A DNA stretch of 43,571 nucleotides from Syntrophomonas zehnderi OL-4 (GCF_000983115.1 NZ_CGIH01000040.1:1-43571), one strand, 5' to 3'. Shown: positions 7,549 to 16,950, numbered from the stretch's first letter. The notes: generated by a model from the sequence alone, not told the origin. Translations and numbers: made by a program.

Positions 7549-8329
7549 CCAACTGGCGCACTGCTCACCTTTAAAGTATATCCATCCGGGCGAAAAGCTG
7601 CTTATGACCATCAGCACTCTGCTGATGGTCATAAGCCTTAATTCTGTTATCCTGTCAGGGCTGGTATTGTTTTTCATGACGTATCTGCTCTTGGTCAAAG
7701 GCCGTGTCCGGGGGAGCTTTTATCTGGCTATAATGGGTATACCGTTGGGGTTTATATTGTTAGCGGGTTTGACCATAGCCATCAGTCTGGGAGCCGAACC
7801 TGCGGCTTATCTATACTATCTGGAATTCGGGACGATCCGGCTGGGGGTAACCCCGCTATCTTTAAGCCAATCCGGGATGGTTATGGTCAAATCCCTGGCT
7901 GCTATCAGTTGTCTATATTTCTTGGCCTTAACTACCCCCATGACTCAATTGATTTATATCTTTAGAAAAATGAAGCTGCCACCGGTATTTATTGATTTAA
8001 TGACGGTTATCTACAGTTATATTTTCCTTTTATTTCAGACCGCCTCGGAAATATATGTGGCCCAACTGTCCCGGGGAGGGTATAGAGGTTTTAGGGGGAC
8101 CATGAAATCATTAGCAATGCTTTGCAGCAATTTGCTTTTAAAAAGCCTTAAGGCCAGCGAGGATGCTTATAATTGCCTGGCATCCCGAGGCTTTGACGGC
8201 CATTTCGAGGTTATTGAAGAAACCTACCAGCTAAAAAAAATAAACCTGCTGGCGATTGCGCTTTGGAATGTCTTTTTACTTTTACTGGTTTATACCGGGA
8301 GGTATTTTACGTGTCTGCAAATATTATAG
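7535..8329 (+). CDS. cbiQ: ECF cobalt transporter transmembrane protein CbiQ
   Basis: T-component of the cobalt ECF transporter, which couples ATP hydrolysis by CbiO to substrate release. The GTG at 7535 was chosen because it has GAGGTG just upstream and begins MNGIDQLAHCSPLKYIHPGE, the usual CbiQ opening; the longer open frame back to 7469 only runs through cbiN. This gives 264 residues with about five membrane helices. The coupling-helix region near the C-terminal third includes LSRGGYRGFRG and the later CLASRGFDG, two Ala/Ser-Arg-Gly motifs that dock onto the ATPase. Overlaps cbiN by 14 and cbiO by 19 bases. Confidence 0.94.
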   Translation: MNGIDQLAHCSPLKYIHPGEKLLMTISTLLMVISLNSVILSGLVLFFMTYLLLVKGRVRGSFYLAIMGIPLGFILLAGLTIAISLGAEPAAYLYYLEFGTIRLGVTPLSLSQSGMVMVKSLAAISCLYFLALTTPMTQLIYIFRKMKLPPVFIDLMTVIYSYIFLLFQTASEIYVAQLSRGGYRGFRGTMKSLAMLCSNLLLKSLKASEDAYNCLASRGFDGHFEVIEETYQLKKINLLAIALWNVFLLLLVYTGRYFTCLQIL

Positions 8330-9210
8330 AGGCCTGTAACCTGTACTATAAATACGGTGACGGCACCCTGGCTTTGCAAGGAATCGATTTAGATATAAAA
8401 AAGCACAGTAAGACTGCTATTTTAGGGGCTAATGGGGCCGGCAAAACCACCCTGTTTCTCAATTGCAATGGCCTTTTAAAACCGAGCCAAGGGCAAATGC
8501 GCTACGCCGGATCAGATTATAATTATTCAGCCGGGTTTTTGAAGGAATTGAAAAGGAAGGTAGGTATCGTTTTCCAGAATCCCGATAACCAACTCTTTTC
8601 GGCCAGTGTCCGCCAGGATATATCTTTTGGCTTGATGAACCTGGGGTTTAATCGTAAAGAGGCGGAGTATAGAATCAACCGGGTAGGAGATGAATTGCGT
8701 ATTACCGAGTTGTTTGCTAAAGCCACCCACTTTCTAAGTTTGGGCCAGAAGAAACTGGTGGCCTTGGCTGGGGTTTTAGTTATGGATCCGGAGATATTAA
8801 TATGTGATGAACCTACGGCAGGTTTGGATCCAGCCAATTCCCAGCTTTTTATGCAGGCCTTGGACGAACAACATCAGCAGGGTACTACCTTAGTTATATC
8901 CACCCATGATGTAGACTTGGCTTATTCCTGGGCCGATACGATAATTGTTATGGGCAACGGTCGGGTTCTATCCGCAGGCAGCCCCCGGCAGGTACTTGAC
9001 AATCAAGAACTGCTAAATGAAGCCCATCTGCAAAAGCCTTGGATTTTAGAAATCTGGCAGGAGCTGCAGCTTGCCCGCATAGTCTCCCCCTTGCTACCGG
9101 CTCCCCGCCACAAGGAGCAGCTTATGCAAATAATCAGGGATACGAAAGAGACCGCAGGTGATGAAACCACCGAAAAAGCACCTTTTAAGCCGCCTGGAAC
9201 GCTGCCCTGA
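8311..9210 (+). CDS. cbiO: ECF cobalt transporter ATP-binding protein CbiO
   Basis: ABC ATPase that powers the CbiMNQO importer. Visible motifs in order: Walker A GANGAGKTT, Q-loop VFQNPDNQLFS (the NPDNQLF form is typical of ECF ATPases), signature LSLGQKKLVALAG (a Lys-rich variant of LSGGQ), Walker B ILICDEPTAGLDP and the H-loop STHDVD. The GTG at 8311 lies eight bases after GGGAGG; the frame is open to 8263 but that would sit inside cbiQ without a ribosome site. The product is 299 residues; the stretch after about residue 230 is an ECF-type C-terminal extension. Only one ATPase gene is present, suggesting a homodimer. Confidence 0.95.
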   Translation: MSANIIEACNLYYKYGDGTLALQGIDLDIKKHSKTAILGANGAGKTTLFLNCNGLLKPSQGQMRYAGSDYNYSAGFLKELKRKVGIVFQNPDNQLFSASVRQDISFGLMNLGFNRKEAEYRINRVGDELRITELFAKATHFLSLGQKKLVALAGVLVMDPEILICDEPTAGLDPANSQLFMQALDEQHQQGTTLVISTHDVDLAYSWADTIIVMGNGRVLSAGSPRQVLDNQELLNEAHLQKPWILEIWQELQLARIVSPLLPAPRHKEQLMQIIRDTKETAGDETTEKAPFKPPGTLP

Positions 9211-9352
9211 ATACAATCTAGCTGGTTGACCAGTCGACCGATTAGTTAAAGCGGTTAAACATTTTCTATATTTCATGGCCTTCCTGAACTGTTTTTGCCG
9301 GATTAGTTGCTTCGGACGATTCTCTTGGGTCGGCTGGCTGTAAAAAATTTGC

Positions 9353-9381
9353 TTGACATTTGCGTTAGCAGTTATTAGGAT
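9353..9381 (+). promoter_or_regulatory. Sigma-A type promoter of the trp operon
   Basis: TTGACA (9353-9358), 17 bases, then TAGGAT (9376-9381). Predicted transcription start is near 9388, so the transcript would have a leader of about 65 bases made up almost wholly by the triplet array described next. No T-box or leader peptide with Trp codons is visible in this leader. Confidence 0.7.
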
Positions 9382-9405
9382 TAATATAATTTAGTGAAAC
9401 TGCAT

Positions 9406-9457
9406 AAGCTGAGTTTAGAAGAGATGAGTTTAGTTTAGAGGAGAATGACGAGATGAG
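9406..9457 (+). promoter_or_regulatory. Putative TRAP (MtrB) binding site over the trpE ribosome binding site
   Basis: Triplets occur in register every five bases: AAG 9406, GAG 9411, TAG 9416, GAG 9421, GAG 9426, TAG 9431, TAG 9436, GAG 9441; then GAG 9450 and GAG 9455 after a break. The two-base spacers vary (TT, AA, AT, TT, TT, AG). This is the layout of RNA sites bound by the 11-mer tryptophan-activated protein TRAP of Bacillus subtilis, which needs about 9-11 (G/U)AG triplets. The trpE Shine-Dalgarno GAGGAG (9438-9443) and the start codon lie inside the array, so binding would block translation, as at B. subtilis trpG and trpP. The mtrB gene is not in the window. Confidence 0.75.
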
Positions 9458-10991
9458 CAGGTGTGAAAATCATGCCAGCACATTTGATCGTGCTGGTTTT
9501 TATTTACCTTTTTTAGGCCAAGATAAGCCGGTTGATTATGAGTATTTCCGGCAATTGGCTTCCCGCTACGCCTATGTGCCTCTCTGTGCCCGTTTCAGTC
9601 TGGAAGAACTGAATAAAGACGACAAACGGCCCTTGGTTCCTCTGGCCATGGTGCATTTATTTCATATCTTAAAACCCGCCCCCCCAGCCTGTTTTCTGGA
9701 AAGCTTGACCGGTCATGATAACGGGCGATATTCCATTATCGCCGGTAAATCCTTGGACTTGATAAAAACTATTCCGTCTGATCCCCAAGGCAGCCAGGTG
9801 CTGCAAAATTTTATTAATTCCAGCCGGGTTATGCAGCTGGATCTGCCCTTTTTTAGCGGGGGACTGATCGGCTTTTGGTCTTACGAGTCCGGCCTTATGT
9901 ATCACCATTTACCGGCCTCTAAAGATGTTTTAAGCGAACAGGTCTTTTTTATGCCGGGAGAGATATTGGTGTATGATCGGCAGTTACAAACGCTGACGGT
10001 AATTTTCTGGTTGGATTCTAAAAGGGCTTCCCTGTCCGAGTTTAAGAAGGCCTGTCGGAGACGGGATGAATTATTTCATTTGGCGGCTCGGTGCTGTATT
10101 GAGGAGGCAGCGCCTGCTTTTTTACGGTGGGATGATTCCTTGCCGGCAGAGTTCTTGCCTAATCTGGGTCGGGAAGAATTTTGCACAATGGTTGAGTCGG
10201 CCCAAAAGCATATTCAGCAGGGGGATGTTTTTCAAGTCGTTTTATCGCGCCGCTGGAGGAAAAAAAGTCCCGCGTCCCCCTGGCAGGTTTATCTGCAGTT
10301 GCGCCATATCAACCCTTCGCCCTATATGTTTTACTTGTTGCTGCCGGATCAGGTATTGCTAGGGGCGTCGCCGGAGATGCAAGTTAAGGTGGAAAAGGGC
10401 CGGGTGAAAAGCCGCCCTATAGCCGGAACCCGTAAAAAGACCGGCAACCCCAAAATTGATGAGGATATCTGTCAGGAATTACTGCAAGATGAAAAGGAAA
10501 GAGCCGAACACTTGATGCTGGTGGATCTAAGCCGCAATGATATTGGCCGGGTAAGTCGTCCGGGAACGGTAGAGGTTAGTGAATTTATGCAGTTAGAGGC
10601 CTATTCTCACGTGGTACATATTGTCTCCACTGTGGAAGGGGAGCTTGCTGCAGGTATAGATGCCCTGGAGGCCTTTGCCTCCTGTTTCCCGGCCGGAACC
10701 CTGTCTGGTGCCCCGAAGCGCAAGGCCATGGAAATCATTAATCGCCTGGAAAAAGACTCCCGCGGGCCGTATGGGGGTGCGGTAGGTTTTATAGATTTTA
10801 ATGGCACCTTGGACTCTTGTATAACCATCCGCTCCATTTTGCATAAAAACGGCAGCTACTACCTGCAAAGCGGAGCCGGTATCGTTGCCGATTCCGTTCC
10901 GGAACGGGAAGATGAGGAGACTTACCATAAGGCCCGGGCCTTAATGGTGGCGATAAAGGAGGCGGAGAGAGCCTGTGCTACTGATGATTGA
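9453..10991 (+). CDS. trpE: Anthranilate synthase component I
   Basis: Converts chorismate with ammonia from TrpG into anthranilate, the first tryptophan-specific step. The 512-residue chain has the N-terminal regulatory region with [18 protein letters not shown], matching the LLES-type tryptophan pocket (Phe in place of the first Leu), so feedback inhibition is probably retained. The C-terminal chorismate-binding domain shows [64 protein letters not shown] and [14 protein letters not shown]. The ATG at 9453 sits nine bases after GAGGAG, inside the TRAP-like array. Overlaps trpG by 17 bases, implying translational coupling of the two subunits. Confidence 0.97.
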   Translation: MSRCENHASTFDRAGFYLPFLGQDKPVDYEYFRQLASRYAYVPLCARFSLEELNKDDKRPLVPLAMVHLFHILKPAPPACFLESLTGHDNGRYSIIAGKSLDLIKTIPSDPQGSQVLQNFINSSRVMQLDLPFFSGGLIGFWSYESGLMYHHLPASKDVLSEQVFFMPGEILVYDRQLQTLTVIFWLDSKRASLSEFKKACRRRDELFHLAARCCIEEAAPAFLRWDDSLPAEFLPNLGREEFCTMVESAQKHIQQGDVFQVVLSRRWRKKSPASPWQVYLQLRHINPSPYMFYLLLPDQVLLGASPEMQVKVEKGRVKSRPIAGTRKKTGNPKIDEDICQELLQDEKERAEHLMLVDLSRNDIGRVSRPGTVEVSEFMQLEAYSHVVHIVSTVEGELAAGIDALEAFASCFPAGTLSGAPKRKAMEIINRLEKDSRGPYGGAVGFIDFNGTLDSCITIRSILHKNGSYYLQSGAGIVADSVPEREDEETYHKARALMVAIKEAERACATDD

Positions 10992-11550
10992 TAATTATGA
11001 TTCCTTTACGTACAACCTGGTGCAGTATTTTGCTGAACTGGGGGAAGAGGTCAGGGTTATAAAAAATGATGAGTTAAATATTCCTGCCCTGGTAAACCTG
11101 CATCCCCAGGCTTTGGTTATATCCCCAGGCCCCTCCAGTCCCAGTGAAGCCGGGATATCTATCGAAGCCGTACGCTATTATTATGATAAAATTCCTATTT
11201 TAGGGGTTTGTTTGGGGCATCAGGCGATTGCCTGCGCGTTTGGCGGGCAGGTAGTCGTAAATTACCGTATGATGCATGGTAAAACTTCTTCCATCTACCA
11301 TGATCAAAGCGGGGTTTACACCGGCCTAAATGATCCTTTTAAGGCTACCCGCTATCATTCGCTGGTGGTAGAGGAAGCTTCCCTGCCGCCTTGCTTTAAG
11401 ATTACGGCTCGCAGTGAAGAGGGGGAGATAATGGGCATCCGCCACTGCTGCTGGCCGGTTGAGGGAGTGCAATTCCATCCGGAGTCAATTTTGACCGAGG
11501 AAGGCAAAAAGTTATTAAACAATTTTCTAAAAAAGCAACACAATCCTTAG
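10975..11550 (+). CDS. trpG: Anthranilate synthase component II (glutamine amidotransferase)
   Basis: Class I glutamine amidotransferase that feeds ammonia to TrpE. The N-terminal [17 protein letters not shown], the nucleophile motif GVCLGHQAI and the C-terminal HPESILTEEG with the catalytic His-Glu pair are all present in 191 residues. The GTG at 10975 follows AAGGAGG (10956-10962). It could serve a para-aminobenzoate synthase too, as the shared TrpG/PabA of B. subtilis does; no pabB is seen here. The following 162-base gap separates trpEG from trpDCFBA. Confidence 0.95.
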   Translation: MLLMIDNYDSFTYNLVQYFAELGEEVRVIKNDELNIPALVNLHPQALVISPGPSSPSEAGISIEAVRYYYDKIPILGVCLGHQAIACAFGGQVVVNYRMMHGKTSSIYHDQSGVYTGLNDPFKATRYHSLVVEEASLPPCFKITARSEEGEIMGIRHCCWPVEGVQFHPESILTEEGKKLLNNFLKKQHNP

Positions 11551-11552
11551 AA

Positions 11553-11590
11553 ATAGACGCGGATAACGCAGATTTACGCGGATTTTCGCA
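11553..11590 (+). repeat. TAGACGCGGATAACGC dispersed repeat copy
   Basis: Just after the trpG stop: ATAGACGCGGATAACGCAG followed by ATTTACGCGG and ATTTTCGCAG. It is another gene-end copy of the family at 3141 and 5483, here without the mosaic hairpin element. Confidence 0.65.
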
Positions 11591-11677
11591 GTTACTTTAG
11601 ACACTGAAGATTATAAGCTGCGCTGATTTTTTTAGAGTATTTTCTCAAAAAAGGCTGCTTAAACAATGCAGCGGTGA

Positions 11678-11708
11678 CAGTAAGAAGAGAAGAGCTGAGA
11701 GGAGAGAG
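11678..11708 (+). promoter_or_regulatory. Second, shorter GAG array before trpD, possible TRAP site
   Basis: GAG triplets at 11687, 11692, 11697 and 11702 are spaced exactly five bases apart, with AAG at 11682 in register and CAG 11678 and GAG 11706 slightly out of register. The array reaches to the trpD start codon at 11713 and covers its purine-rich ribosome site. A small hairpin, GCTGC with GCAGC, lies just upstream (about 11654-11672). The number of good triplets is lower than at trpE, and purine-rich Shine-Dalgarno regions can imitate such a pattern. Confidence 0.45.
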
Positions 11709-11712
11709 ATAA

Positions 11713-12735
11713 ATGTTTGATTGCTATTTGCAAAAGGTAGTGGGGGGCGAATTTTTAAATGCCGAGGAAGCTCGCCATTGTGCGGCCATGCTCCTGCATG
11801 ACAAGGTGGCAGATGCGAAAGCTGCAGCCTTGCTAAGTGCCATGCGCACCCGCAAGGAAAATGCGGATGAACTCATTGGCTTTATTCAGGCGCTGTACGA
11901 GGAGGCGATTATCCTGGACACCGGCATGGAGTTAATCGATACCTGTGGTACCGGCGGAGATGGTTTGAATACCTTTAATATTTCCACGGCGGCTGCCCTC
12001 GTTGCGGCCAGTTGCGGCATACCTGTAGCCAAACATGGCAATAGTGCGGTTACCGGCCGGGTAGGGAGTGCGGATGTACTGGAGGCTTTGGGGGTTAACA
12101 TACGTATGCAGCCGACTCAGGCCCAAAGATTGTTGGAAAAGACAGGCATTAGCTTCTTCTTTGCCCCATTTTATCATCCGGTTCTAAAAGAAATTGGCCC
12201 GTTACGCCGCCAGTTAGGCGTAGCCACCATTTTTAATTTTCTTGGCCCGCTCTTAAACCCCTGTAAACCGGTCTACCAAGTGATCGGCATATATGATCCG
12301 TCTCTGCAGGATACTGTGGCCCATACCTTAATGAAGCTGGGGCGCAAGAGGGCTTGGGTCATTCATGCTGAAAACGGTATGGATGAAATCAGTCCGGTAT
12401 GTGCGACCCGCATCGTAGATATAAAGGATAATACGCTGTATGACTATCAACTGCAACCGTCTGATCTGGGGGTTGGGCCTTTTGCCCTGACAGACATCCA
12501 GGGCGGGGATCTAAAACTTAATACCCGCATTGTGCGCGAGGTTTTAGATGGCCAGCTCGGCCCGCGGCGGGAAGCCGTCCTGCTAAATACGGCCGGCGCT
12601 CTAATGACAGCCGGTCGGGCCAAGGATATGCAGGAAGGTATGCAAATCGCAGCTGAAGCCATAGATTCAGGAAAGACCTGGGAAACGCTGCGCAATATGG
12701 TAAGTTTCAGCCAGGATGGGGTAATGGTATGTTAG
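11713..12735 (+). CDS. trpD: Anthranilate phosphoribosyltransferase
   Basis: Transfers phosphoribosyl from PRPP to anthranilate. The PRPP site GTGGDGLNTFNISTAAALVA, the KHGNSAVTGRVGSADVLEALG block and the DEISP motif of the metal site (MDEISPVCATRI) are all present in 340 residues, the standard length. The ATG at 11713 follows a GGAGAGAG ribosome site that also belongs to the GAG array. The 3' end overlaps trpC by seven bases. Confidence 0.97.
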   Translation: MFDCYLQKVVGGEFLNAEEARHCAAMLLHDKVADAKAAALLSAMRTRKENADELIGFIQALYEEAIILDTGMELIDTCGTGGDGLNTFNISTAAALVAASCGIPVAKHGNSAVTGRVGSADVLEALGVNIRMQPTQAQRLLEKTGISFFFAPFYHPVLKEIGPLRRQLGVATIFNFLGPLLNPCKPVYQVIGIYDPSLQDTVAHTLMKLGRKRAWVIHAENGMDEISPVCATRIVDIKDNTLYDYQLQPSDLGVGPFALTDIQGGDLKLNTRIVREVLDGQLGPRREAVLLNTAGALMTAGRAKDMQEGMQIAAEAIDSGKTWETLRNMVSFSQDGVMVC

Positions 12736-13499
12736 GACGCATTATAGCCCAAAAAAGGCGCGAAGTAGAGGAATTAAGAGTTGGCCTGGATATAGACAAA
12801 GTAAGTGAATTAAAACGATCTAAGCATCCCCGGAACTTTAACCATACCCCCAACCGGGTAGCGGTGATTGCTGAGTTAAAAAAGGCTTCACCGATTAAAG
12901 GCCAGCTTTGTGCGGATTATAATCTGCCGGATATGGCACTGTCGTATGCTGAAAACGGTGCGGCAGTTATTTCGGTGCTAACCGATAAGGAGTTTTTTCA
13001 GGGCAGTCCCGACTTTTTGCCGGAGATAAGAACCCTGGTTCAACTGCCCCTGCTGCGCAAAGACTTTATTATCGATGAATTGCAGCTATATGAGAGTTTA
13101 CTGCTGGGAGCCGATCTTGTTTTGTTGATTGCCGCTGTGCATAATTATCCGCGTCTTTTGGATTTGACGGTTAAATGTCGAGAATTAGGGATGGAACCCC
13201 TTTTAGAGGTGCATGACCGGGAGGAAGTAAAAAAAGCCTTGGACCTGCCGGTGGGCATGATTGGGGTAAACAATCGTAATCTTAAGGATTTTACCGTGGA
13301 TATTAAAACCAGCCTGAAACTGGCTGAATATATACCGGATAATATTGGGCGGGTCAGTGAAAGCGGGATAAGAAGCGCCGCTGATATGCGGCTATTGGGG
13401 GAGCATGGTTACCAGGCGGCTTTAATCGGCGAAGCTCTGGTAACTTCGCCTAACCCGGGGATGAAACTAAGGGAGCTGGTTAATTATGACCAGGGTTAA
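12729..13499 (+). CDS. trpC: Indole-3-glycerol phosphate synthase
   Basis: Closes the indole ring from carboxyphenylaminodeoxyribulose phosphate in a (beta/alpha)8 barrel. Conserved elements seen: VIAELKKASPIKG, the DKEFFQGS loop, LLRKDFIID with the catalytic lysine, GVNNRNLKDFTVD and SESGIRSAAD. Monofunctional, 256 residues, with trpF as a separate gene. The start ATG lies within the last codons of trpD and the end overlaps trpF by 14 bases, so trpDCF are translationally coupled. Confidence 0.97.
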   Translation: MLGRIIAQKRREVEELRVGLDIDKVSELKRSKHPRNFNHTPNRVAVIAELKKASPIKGQLCADYNLPDMALSYAENGAAVISVLTDKEFFQGSPDFLPEIRTLVQLPLLRKDFIIDELQLYESLLLGADLVLLIAAVHNYPRLLDLTVKCRELGMEPLLEVHDREEVKKALDLPVGMIGVNNRNLKDFTVDIKTSLKLAEYIPDNIGRVSESGIRSAADMRLLGEHGYQAALIGEALVTSPNPGMKLRELVNYDQG

Positions 13500-14109
13500 A
13501 ATCTGTGGGATCAAAAGCCATACTGAAGCCCTGCTGGCCTGCCGGGCAGGTGCTTGGGCCATAGGCGAGGTCTTTGCTCCTTCCTCCAGGAGGATTGAAG
13601 CGGACAGGGCTGCTGCCATTAATCGAGAATTGGGCGGATCGGTGGTTAAAGTAGGTATTTTCGTTGATGAAAAACTGGATACGATGGAGTACATTATCAA
13701 AACCTGCGGTTTGGATATGGTGCAATTGCATGGACAGGAGCCGCCTGAGTTAGTAGCTGAACTACCGGTGCCGGTAATCAAATGTTTTCCGGTAAAGGGT
13801 CCGGTTGATCCTGATGTGGTAAAGCGATGGCGACCTTGGGCTTATCTTTTTGATACAGTGGTAGAGGGACACAGCGGCGGCAGCGGGGTAAGCTTTAATT
13901 GGGATTACCTGGAGGCGGTGCTGGGCTGGGATAACCTAATCCTGGCCGGAGGGTTGCATGCCGGTAATGTAGCTGCGGCAGTAAAGAAAATTCGCCCGCT
14001 GGCAGTCGATGTTTCCAGCGGGGTTGAATTCGCAGAAGGGGGAAAAGACCCGCAGAAAGTTAGCCGCTTTATAAATGAGGTTAGGGAGGCAGATAAAGAT
14101 GTTACCTGA
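13486..14109 (+). CDS. trpF: Phosphoribosylanthranilate isomerase
   Basis: Catalyses the Amadori rearrangement before TrpC. The N-terminal [12 protein letters not shown] carries the catalytic cysteine; the second acid lies in the [14 protein letters not shown] segment near residue 125, and [14 protein letters not shown] followed by VDVSSGVE forms the phosphate-binding end of the barrel. At 207 residues it has the usual size. Ile-Gly-Glu-Val replaces the usual G-x-x-F around residue 27, a modest deviation. It overlaps trpC by 14 and trpB by 11 bases. Confidence 0.95.
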   Translation: MTRVKICGIKSHTEALLACRAGAWAIGEVFAPSSRRIEADRAAAINRELGGSVVKVGIFVDEKLDTMEYIIKTCGLDMVQLHGQEPPELVAELPVPVIKCFPVKGPVDPDVVKRWRPWAYLFDTVVEGHSGGSGVSFNWDYLEAVLGWDNLILAGGLHAGNVAAAVKKIRPLAVDVSSGVEFAEGGKDPQKVSRFINEVREADKDVT

Positions 14110-15313
14110 TGCAAGAGGTTATTTCGGGAATTATGGAGGCCGTTTTGTACCCGAAACCCTTATACCGGCACTTTTAGATATTGAGGAATGCTACCGGCAA
14201 TTGCAGCATGATCCGGATTTTAAAAGCGAACTTAATCATTACTATAAGGATTATGTGGGGCGGGCAACGCCGCTCTATTTTGCGCGGCGTCTAACCCAGA
14301 GCCTGGGAGGAGCCAGAATATATCTTAAACGCGAAGATTTGAATCATACCGGCAGTCATAAAATTAATAATACCCTGGGGCAGGCTCTCTTGGCAAAGCA
14401 AATGGGCAAAACTCGGCTGATAGCCGAAACCGGGGCCGGACAGCACGGAGTGGCAACAGCAACAGCAGCCGCGGTAATGGGTATGGAATGTACCGTCTAT
14501 ATGGGCAGCAAGGACATAAAAAGACAACGTTTAAATGTCTTCCGGATGCAATTATTAGGGGCAGAGGTAAAGGCTGTGGATAAAGGCAGCCGGACATTAA
14601 AAGACGCTACCAATGAAGCCTTTCGAGATTTTATTCAAAGCTTTGCGTATTCGCATATGCTGATTGGTTCAGTAGTAGGACCTCATCCATATCCGCTGAT
14701 AGTACGTGATTTTCAGTCGGTTATCGGGCAGGAGGTAAAACAGCAGTTTTTAGATCAGGAAGGTCAGCTACCCGATTATGTTTTGGCCTGTGTAGGCGGA
14801 GGCAGTAACGCCATGGGAATTTTTTACCCTTTCTTGGATAATGAGGTCAAACTGGTCGGGGTAGAAGCAGGAGGACGGGGGATCGCCCCGGGCGAACATT
14901 GTGCTACGTTGTCATTAGGAACCGATGGCGTGCTGCATGGAGCCTTGAGCCGTTTATTGCAGGATGAAAACGGTCAGATAAGTGATACCCATTCCGTTTC
15001 AGCAGGCCTTGATTATCCCGGGGTTGGTCCGGAGCATGCCTTTTTAAAACAGCAAAAAAAGGTGGAATACGTGAATGTTACTGATGAGGAAGCGGTACGG
15101 GCCTTCCAATGTCTAAGCGAAAGCGAAGGGATCATCCCGGCCTTGGAGAGTGCCCATGCAGTAGCTTATGCACTAAAGCTAGCCCCGACCCTGGATCCTT
15201 CCCAGAGTATAGTAATTAATCTATCCGGGCGGGGGGATAAGGATGTAGCTGAAATGATTGAATATCTGGGGAAAAATCCGTCCCCATCCAAAGGAGGTCA
15301 GGTTAATGACTAA
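14099..15313 (+). CDS. trpB: Tryptophan synthase beta chain
   Basis: PLP enzyme that joins indole and serine. [10 protein letters not shown] contains the PLP lysine, [17 protein letters not shown] the catalytic region and [10 protein letters not shown] the phosphate loop. The ATG at 14099 is nine bases after AGGGAGG (14083-14089) and gives 404 residues starting [19 protein letters not shown], the normal TrpB1 beginning; the frame is open eight codons further upstream without a ribosome site. The 3' end overlaps trpA by eight bases, consistent with assembly of the alpha2beta2 complex. Confidence 0.97.
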   Translation: MLPDARGYFGNYGGRFVPETLIPALLDIEECYRQLQHDPDFKSELNHYYKDYVGRATPLYFARRLTQSLGGARIYLKREDLNHTGSHKINNTLGQALLAKQMGKTRLIAETGAGQHGVATATAAAVMGMECTVYMGSKDIKRQRLNVFRMQLLGAEVKAVDKGSRTLKDATNEAFRDFIQSFAYSHMLIGSVVGPHPYPLIVRDFQSVIGQEVKQQFLDQEGQLPDYVLACVGGGSNAMGIFYPFLDNEVKLVGVEAGGRGIAPGEHCATLSLGTDGVLHGALSRLLQDENGQISDTHSVSAGLDYPGVGPEHAFLKQQKKVEYVNVTDEEAVRAFQCLSESEGIIPALESAHAVAYALKLAPTLDPSQSIVINLSGRGDKDVAEMIEYLGKNPSPSKGGQVND

Positions 15314-16091
15314 ACTGAGAAACAGTCTTAACGCCCGGCGCGCCAGACAAGAAACCTCCCTGATCAGCTTTATAATGGCAGGTTTGCCTAATCCGCAATT
15401 ATGCCTGGATTGTATAAAGGCAATCGAGCAAGGTGGCGGCGATGCCCTGGAATTGGGGGTACCTTTTTCAGATCCCCTGGCCGATGGGGTGGTGATAGAA
15501 AGATTCCATCACCGGGGTATAAATGCCGGACTCAATCTCAAGCACAGTCTGGATTTTGCCGATAAAGTACGCCAGGCGGTAAATATCCCCCTGGTCTTAT
15601 TTGCCTATTATAATCCTATTTTGCAAATGGGTATGGAAGTGTTAGCCCAAGCATGTCAAGCGGTTGGCATTGAGGCGCTTATCGTCCCGGATCTGCCTTT
15701 GGATGAGATAAAACAGGTACACACAGATTTGGAGTTTATCCCCATGGTGGCACCCAGCAGTCCGGATGAACGTTTGGATATGGCAGCGGCTATGAACCCC
15801 AGTTTTATCTATTGTGTTTCGGTAAGAGGGGTAACCGGTGTGCGCAGCTTGCCGGAAGATGAGGTTAAGGCTTATCTGCAAAAACTCAAACCGAAAACCG
15901 ATGCCATATTAGCTCTTGGTTTTGGCATATCCAGTCCTGAGCAAATCAAAACGTTTAAAAATTCTGCGGACGCTGTGGTTGTAGGCAGTTATCTGGCTCA
16001 AATTATGGAGGAATACGAATCCCGGCCCCAACTTCTGCCCACCCAGATAGAAAAAGCGATTGCCGCGCTGAAAAAGCCATGTGCGAATTAA
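15306..16091 (+). CDS. trpA: Tryptophan synthase alpha chain
   Basis: Cleaves indole-3-glycerol phosphate and channels indole to TrpB. The catalytic Glu lies in [15 protein letters not shown], the second acid in IVPDLPLDE, and GVTGVR and [10 protein letters not shown] form the phosphate site. The ATG at 15306 is preceded by AAGGAGGT (15291-15298); the product has 261 residues. The frame extends upstream inside trpB to 15258 but those residues do not belong to the family. Confidence 0.97.
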   Translation: MTKLRNSLNARRARQETSLISFIMAGLPNPQLCLDCIKAIEQGGGDALELGVPFSDPLADGVVIERFHHRGINAGLNLKHSLDFADKVRQAVNIPLVLFAYYNPILQMGMEVLAQACQAVGIEALIVPDLPLDEIKQVHTDLEFIPMVAPSSPDERLDMAAAMNPSFIYCVSVRGVTGVRSLPEDEVKAYLQKLKPKTDAILALGFGISSPEQIKTFKNSADAVVVGSYLAQIMEEYESRPQLLPTQIEKAIAALKKPCAN

Positions 16092-16111
16092 ACTGAAGGG
16101 GAGGGATTAAT

Positions 16112-16933
16112 ATGGCAGCCTATACCCTGGCCGCTCGAGAGAAAACTGCCGGTGATACGATAATCTGTATACCCAGCCGGATGGGGCAGGTGAAAATAGG
16201 CACCGGTCACTGTACAGTTATAGCCGGTTCCTGCGCAGTGGAATCCCGGGAGCAATACCTGCCTTTGGCTGAGAAACTGAAGGCTATGGGCGTTCATATC
16301 CTGCGCGGGGGAGCCTTTAAACCCCGCAGTTCCCCCTACTCCTTTCAGGGTTTAGGGGAGGAGGGCTTGCGTATCCTGGCTGAAACCCGGGAATTAACGG
16401 GTATGCCGGTGGTTACCGAGATCATGGATCCGCGCGATCTGGATAAGGTATATAATTGTTCTGATTTGCTGCAGATCGGCAGCCGTAATATGCAGAATTT
16501 TTCTTTGTTAAAGGAAGTAGGCCAGATTGACAAACCGGTTATTTTAAAAAGGGGTTTGGCGGCTACTATTGAGGAATGGCTGCTGGCTGGTGAATATATC
16601 CTGGCGGCCGGTAATCAGCAGGTTATTTTATGCGAGCGGGGCATCCGCACTTTTGAGAGCATGACCCGTAATACAGTAGATATCGGAGCCGTAGCCCTGG
16701 TCAAACAGATATCGCATCTGCCGGTCATCGTTGATCCTAGTCATGCTACCGGGCTGCGATCCTTAGTAATACCCGTAGCCCGGGCAGCGATTGCCGCCGG
16801 TGCGGATGGCTTAATGGTGGAGGTGCATCTGCAGCCCGACCAGGCTTTGTCTGATGGTCCGCAATCATTAAGCCCGGAAATGATGGAATCGTTATTAAAA
16901 GATATTAGGGATCCAAGGGGCCGGGTCTCTTAG
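16112..16933 (+). CDS. aroF: 3-deoxy-7-phosphoheptulonate (DAHP) synthase, short AroF type
   Basis: First enzyme of the shikimate pathway, condensing phosphoenolpyruvate and erythrose-4-phosphate. It belongs to the class I-beta group related to KDO8P synthase: motifs [60 protein letters not shown] and VDPSHATG with metal-binding His. At 273 residues it has only about 30 residues before the barrel, so it lacks the ferredoxin-like N-terminal domain that makes longer relatives such as the Thermotoga enzyme sensitive to Tyr and Phe. It follows trpA after 20 bases and precedes the terminator, so its supply is tied to trp operon control. Confidence 0.93.
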   Translation: MAAYTLAAREKTAGDTIICIPSRMGQVKIGTGHCTVIAGSCAVESREQYLPLAEKLKAMGVHILRGGAFKPRSSPYSFQGLGEEGLRILAETRELTGMPVVTEIMDPRDLDKVYNCSDLLQIGSRNMQNFSLLKEVGQIDKPVILKRGLAATIEEWLLAGEYILAAGNQQVILCERGIRTFESMTRNTVDIGAVALVKQISHLPVIVDPSHATGLRSLVIPVARAAIAAGADGLMVEVHLQPDQALSDGPQSLSPEMMESLLKDIRDPRGRVS

Positions 16934-16950
16934 GGAAAAATCGAAAGTAA

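Noticed and set aside
9211-9352. Terminator after cbiO
   Set aside because: CTGG-TTGA-CCAG near 9221 is a small palindrome with a four-base stem and no T run, so it was not called.
9382-9452. T-box or Trp-rich leader peptide in front of trpE
   Set aside because: The leader is only about 65 bases, has no AGGGUGGNACCGCG-like T-box motif and no run of TGG codons; the triplet array explains it better.
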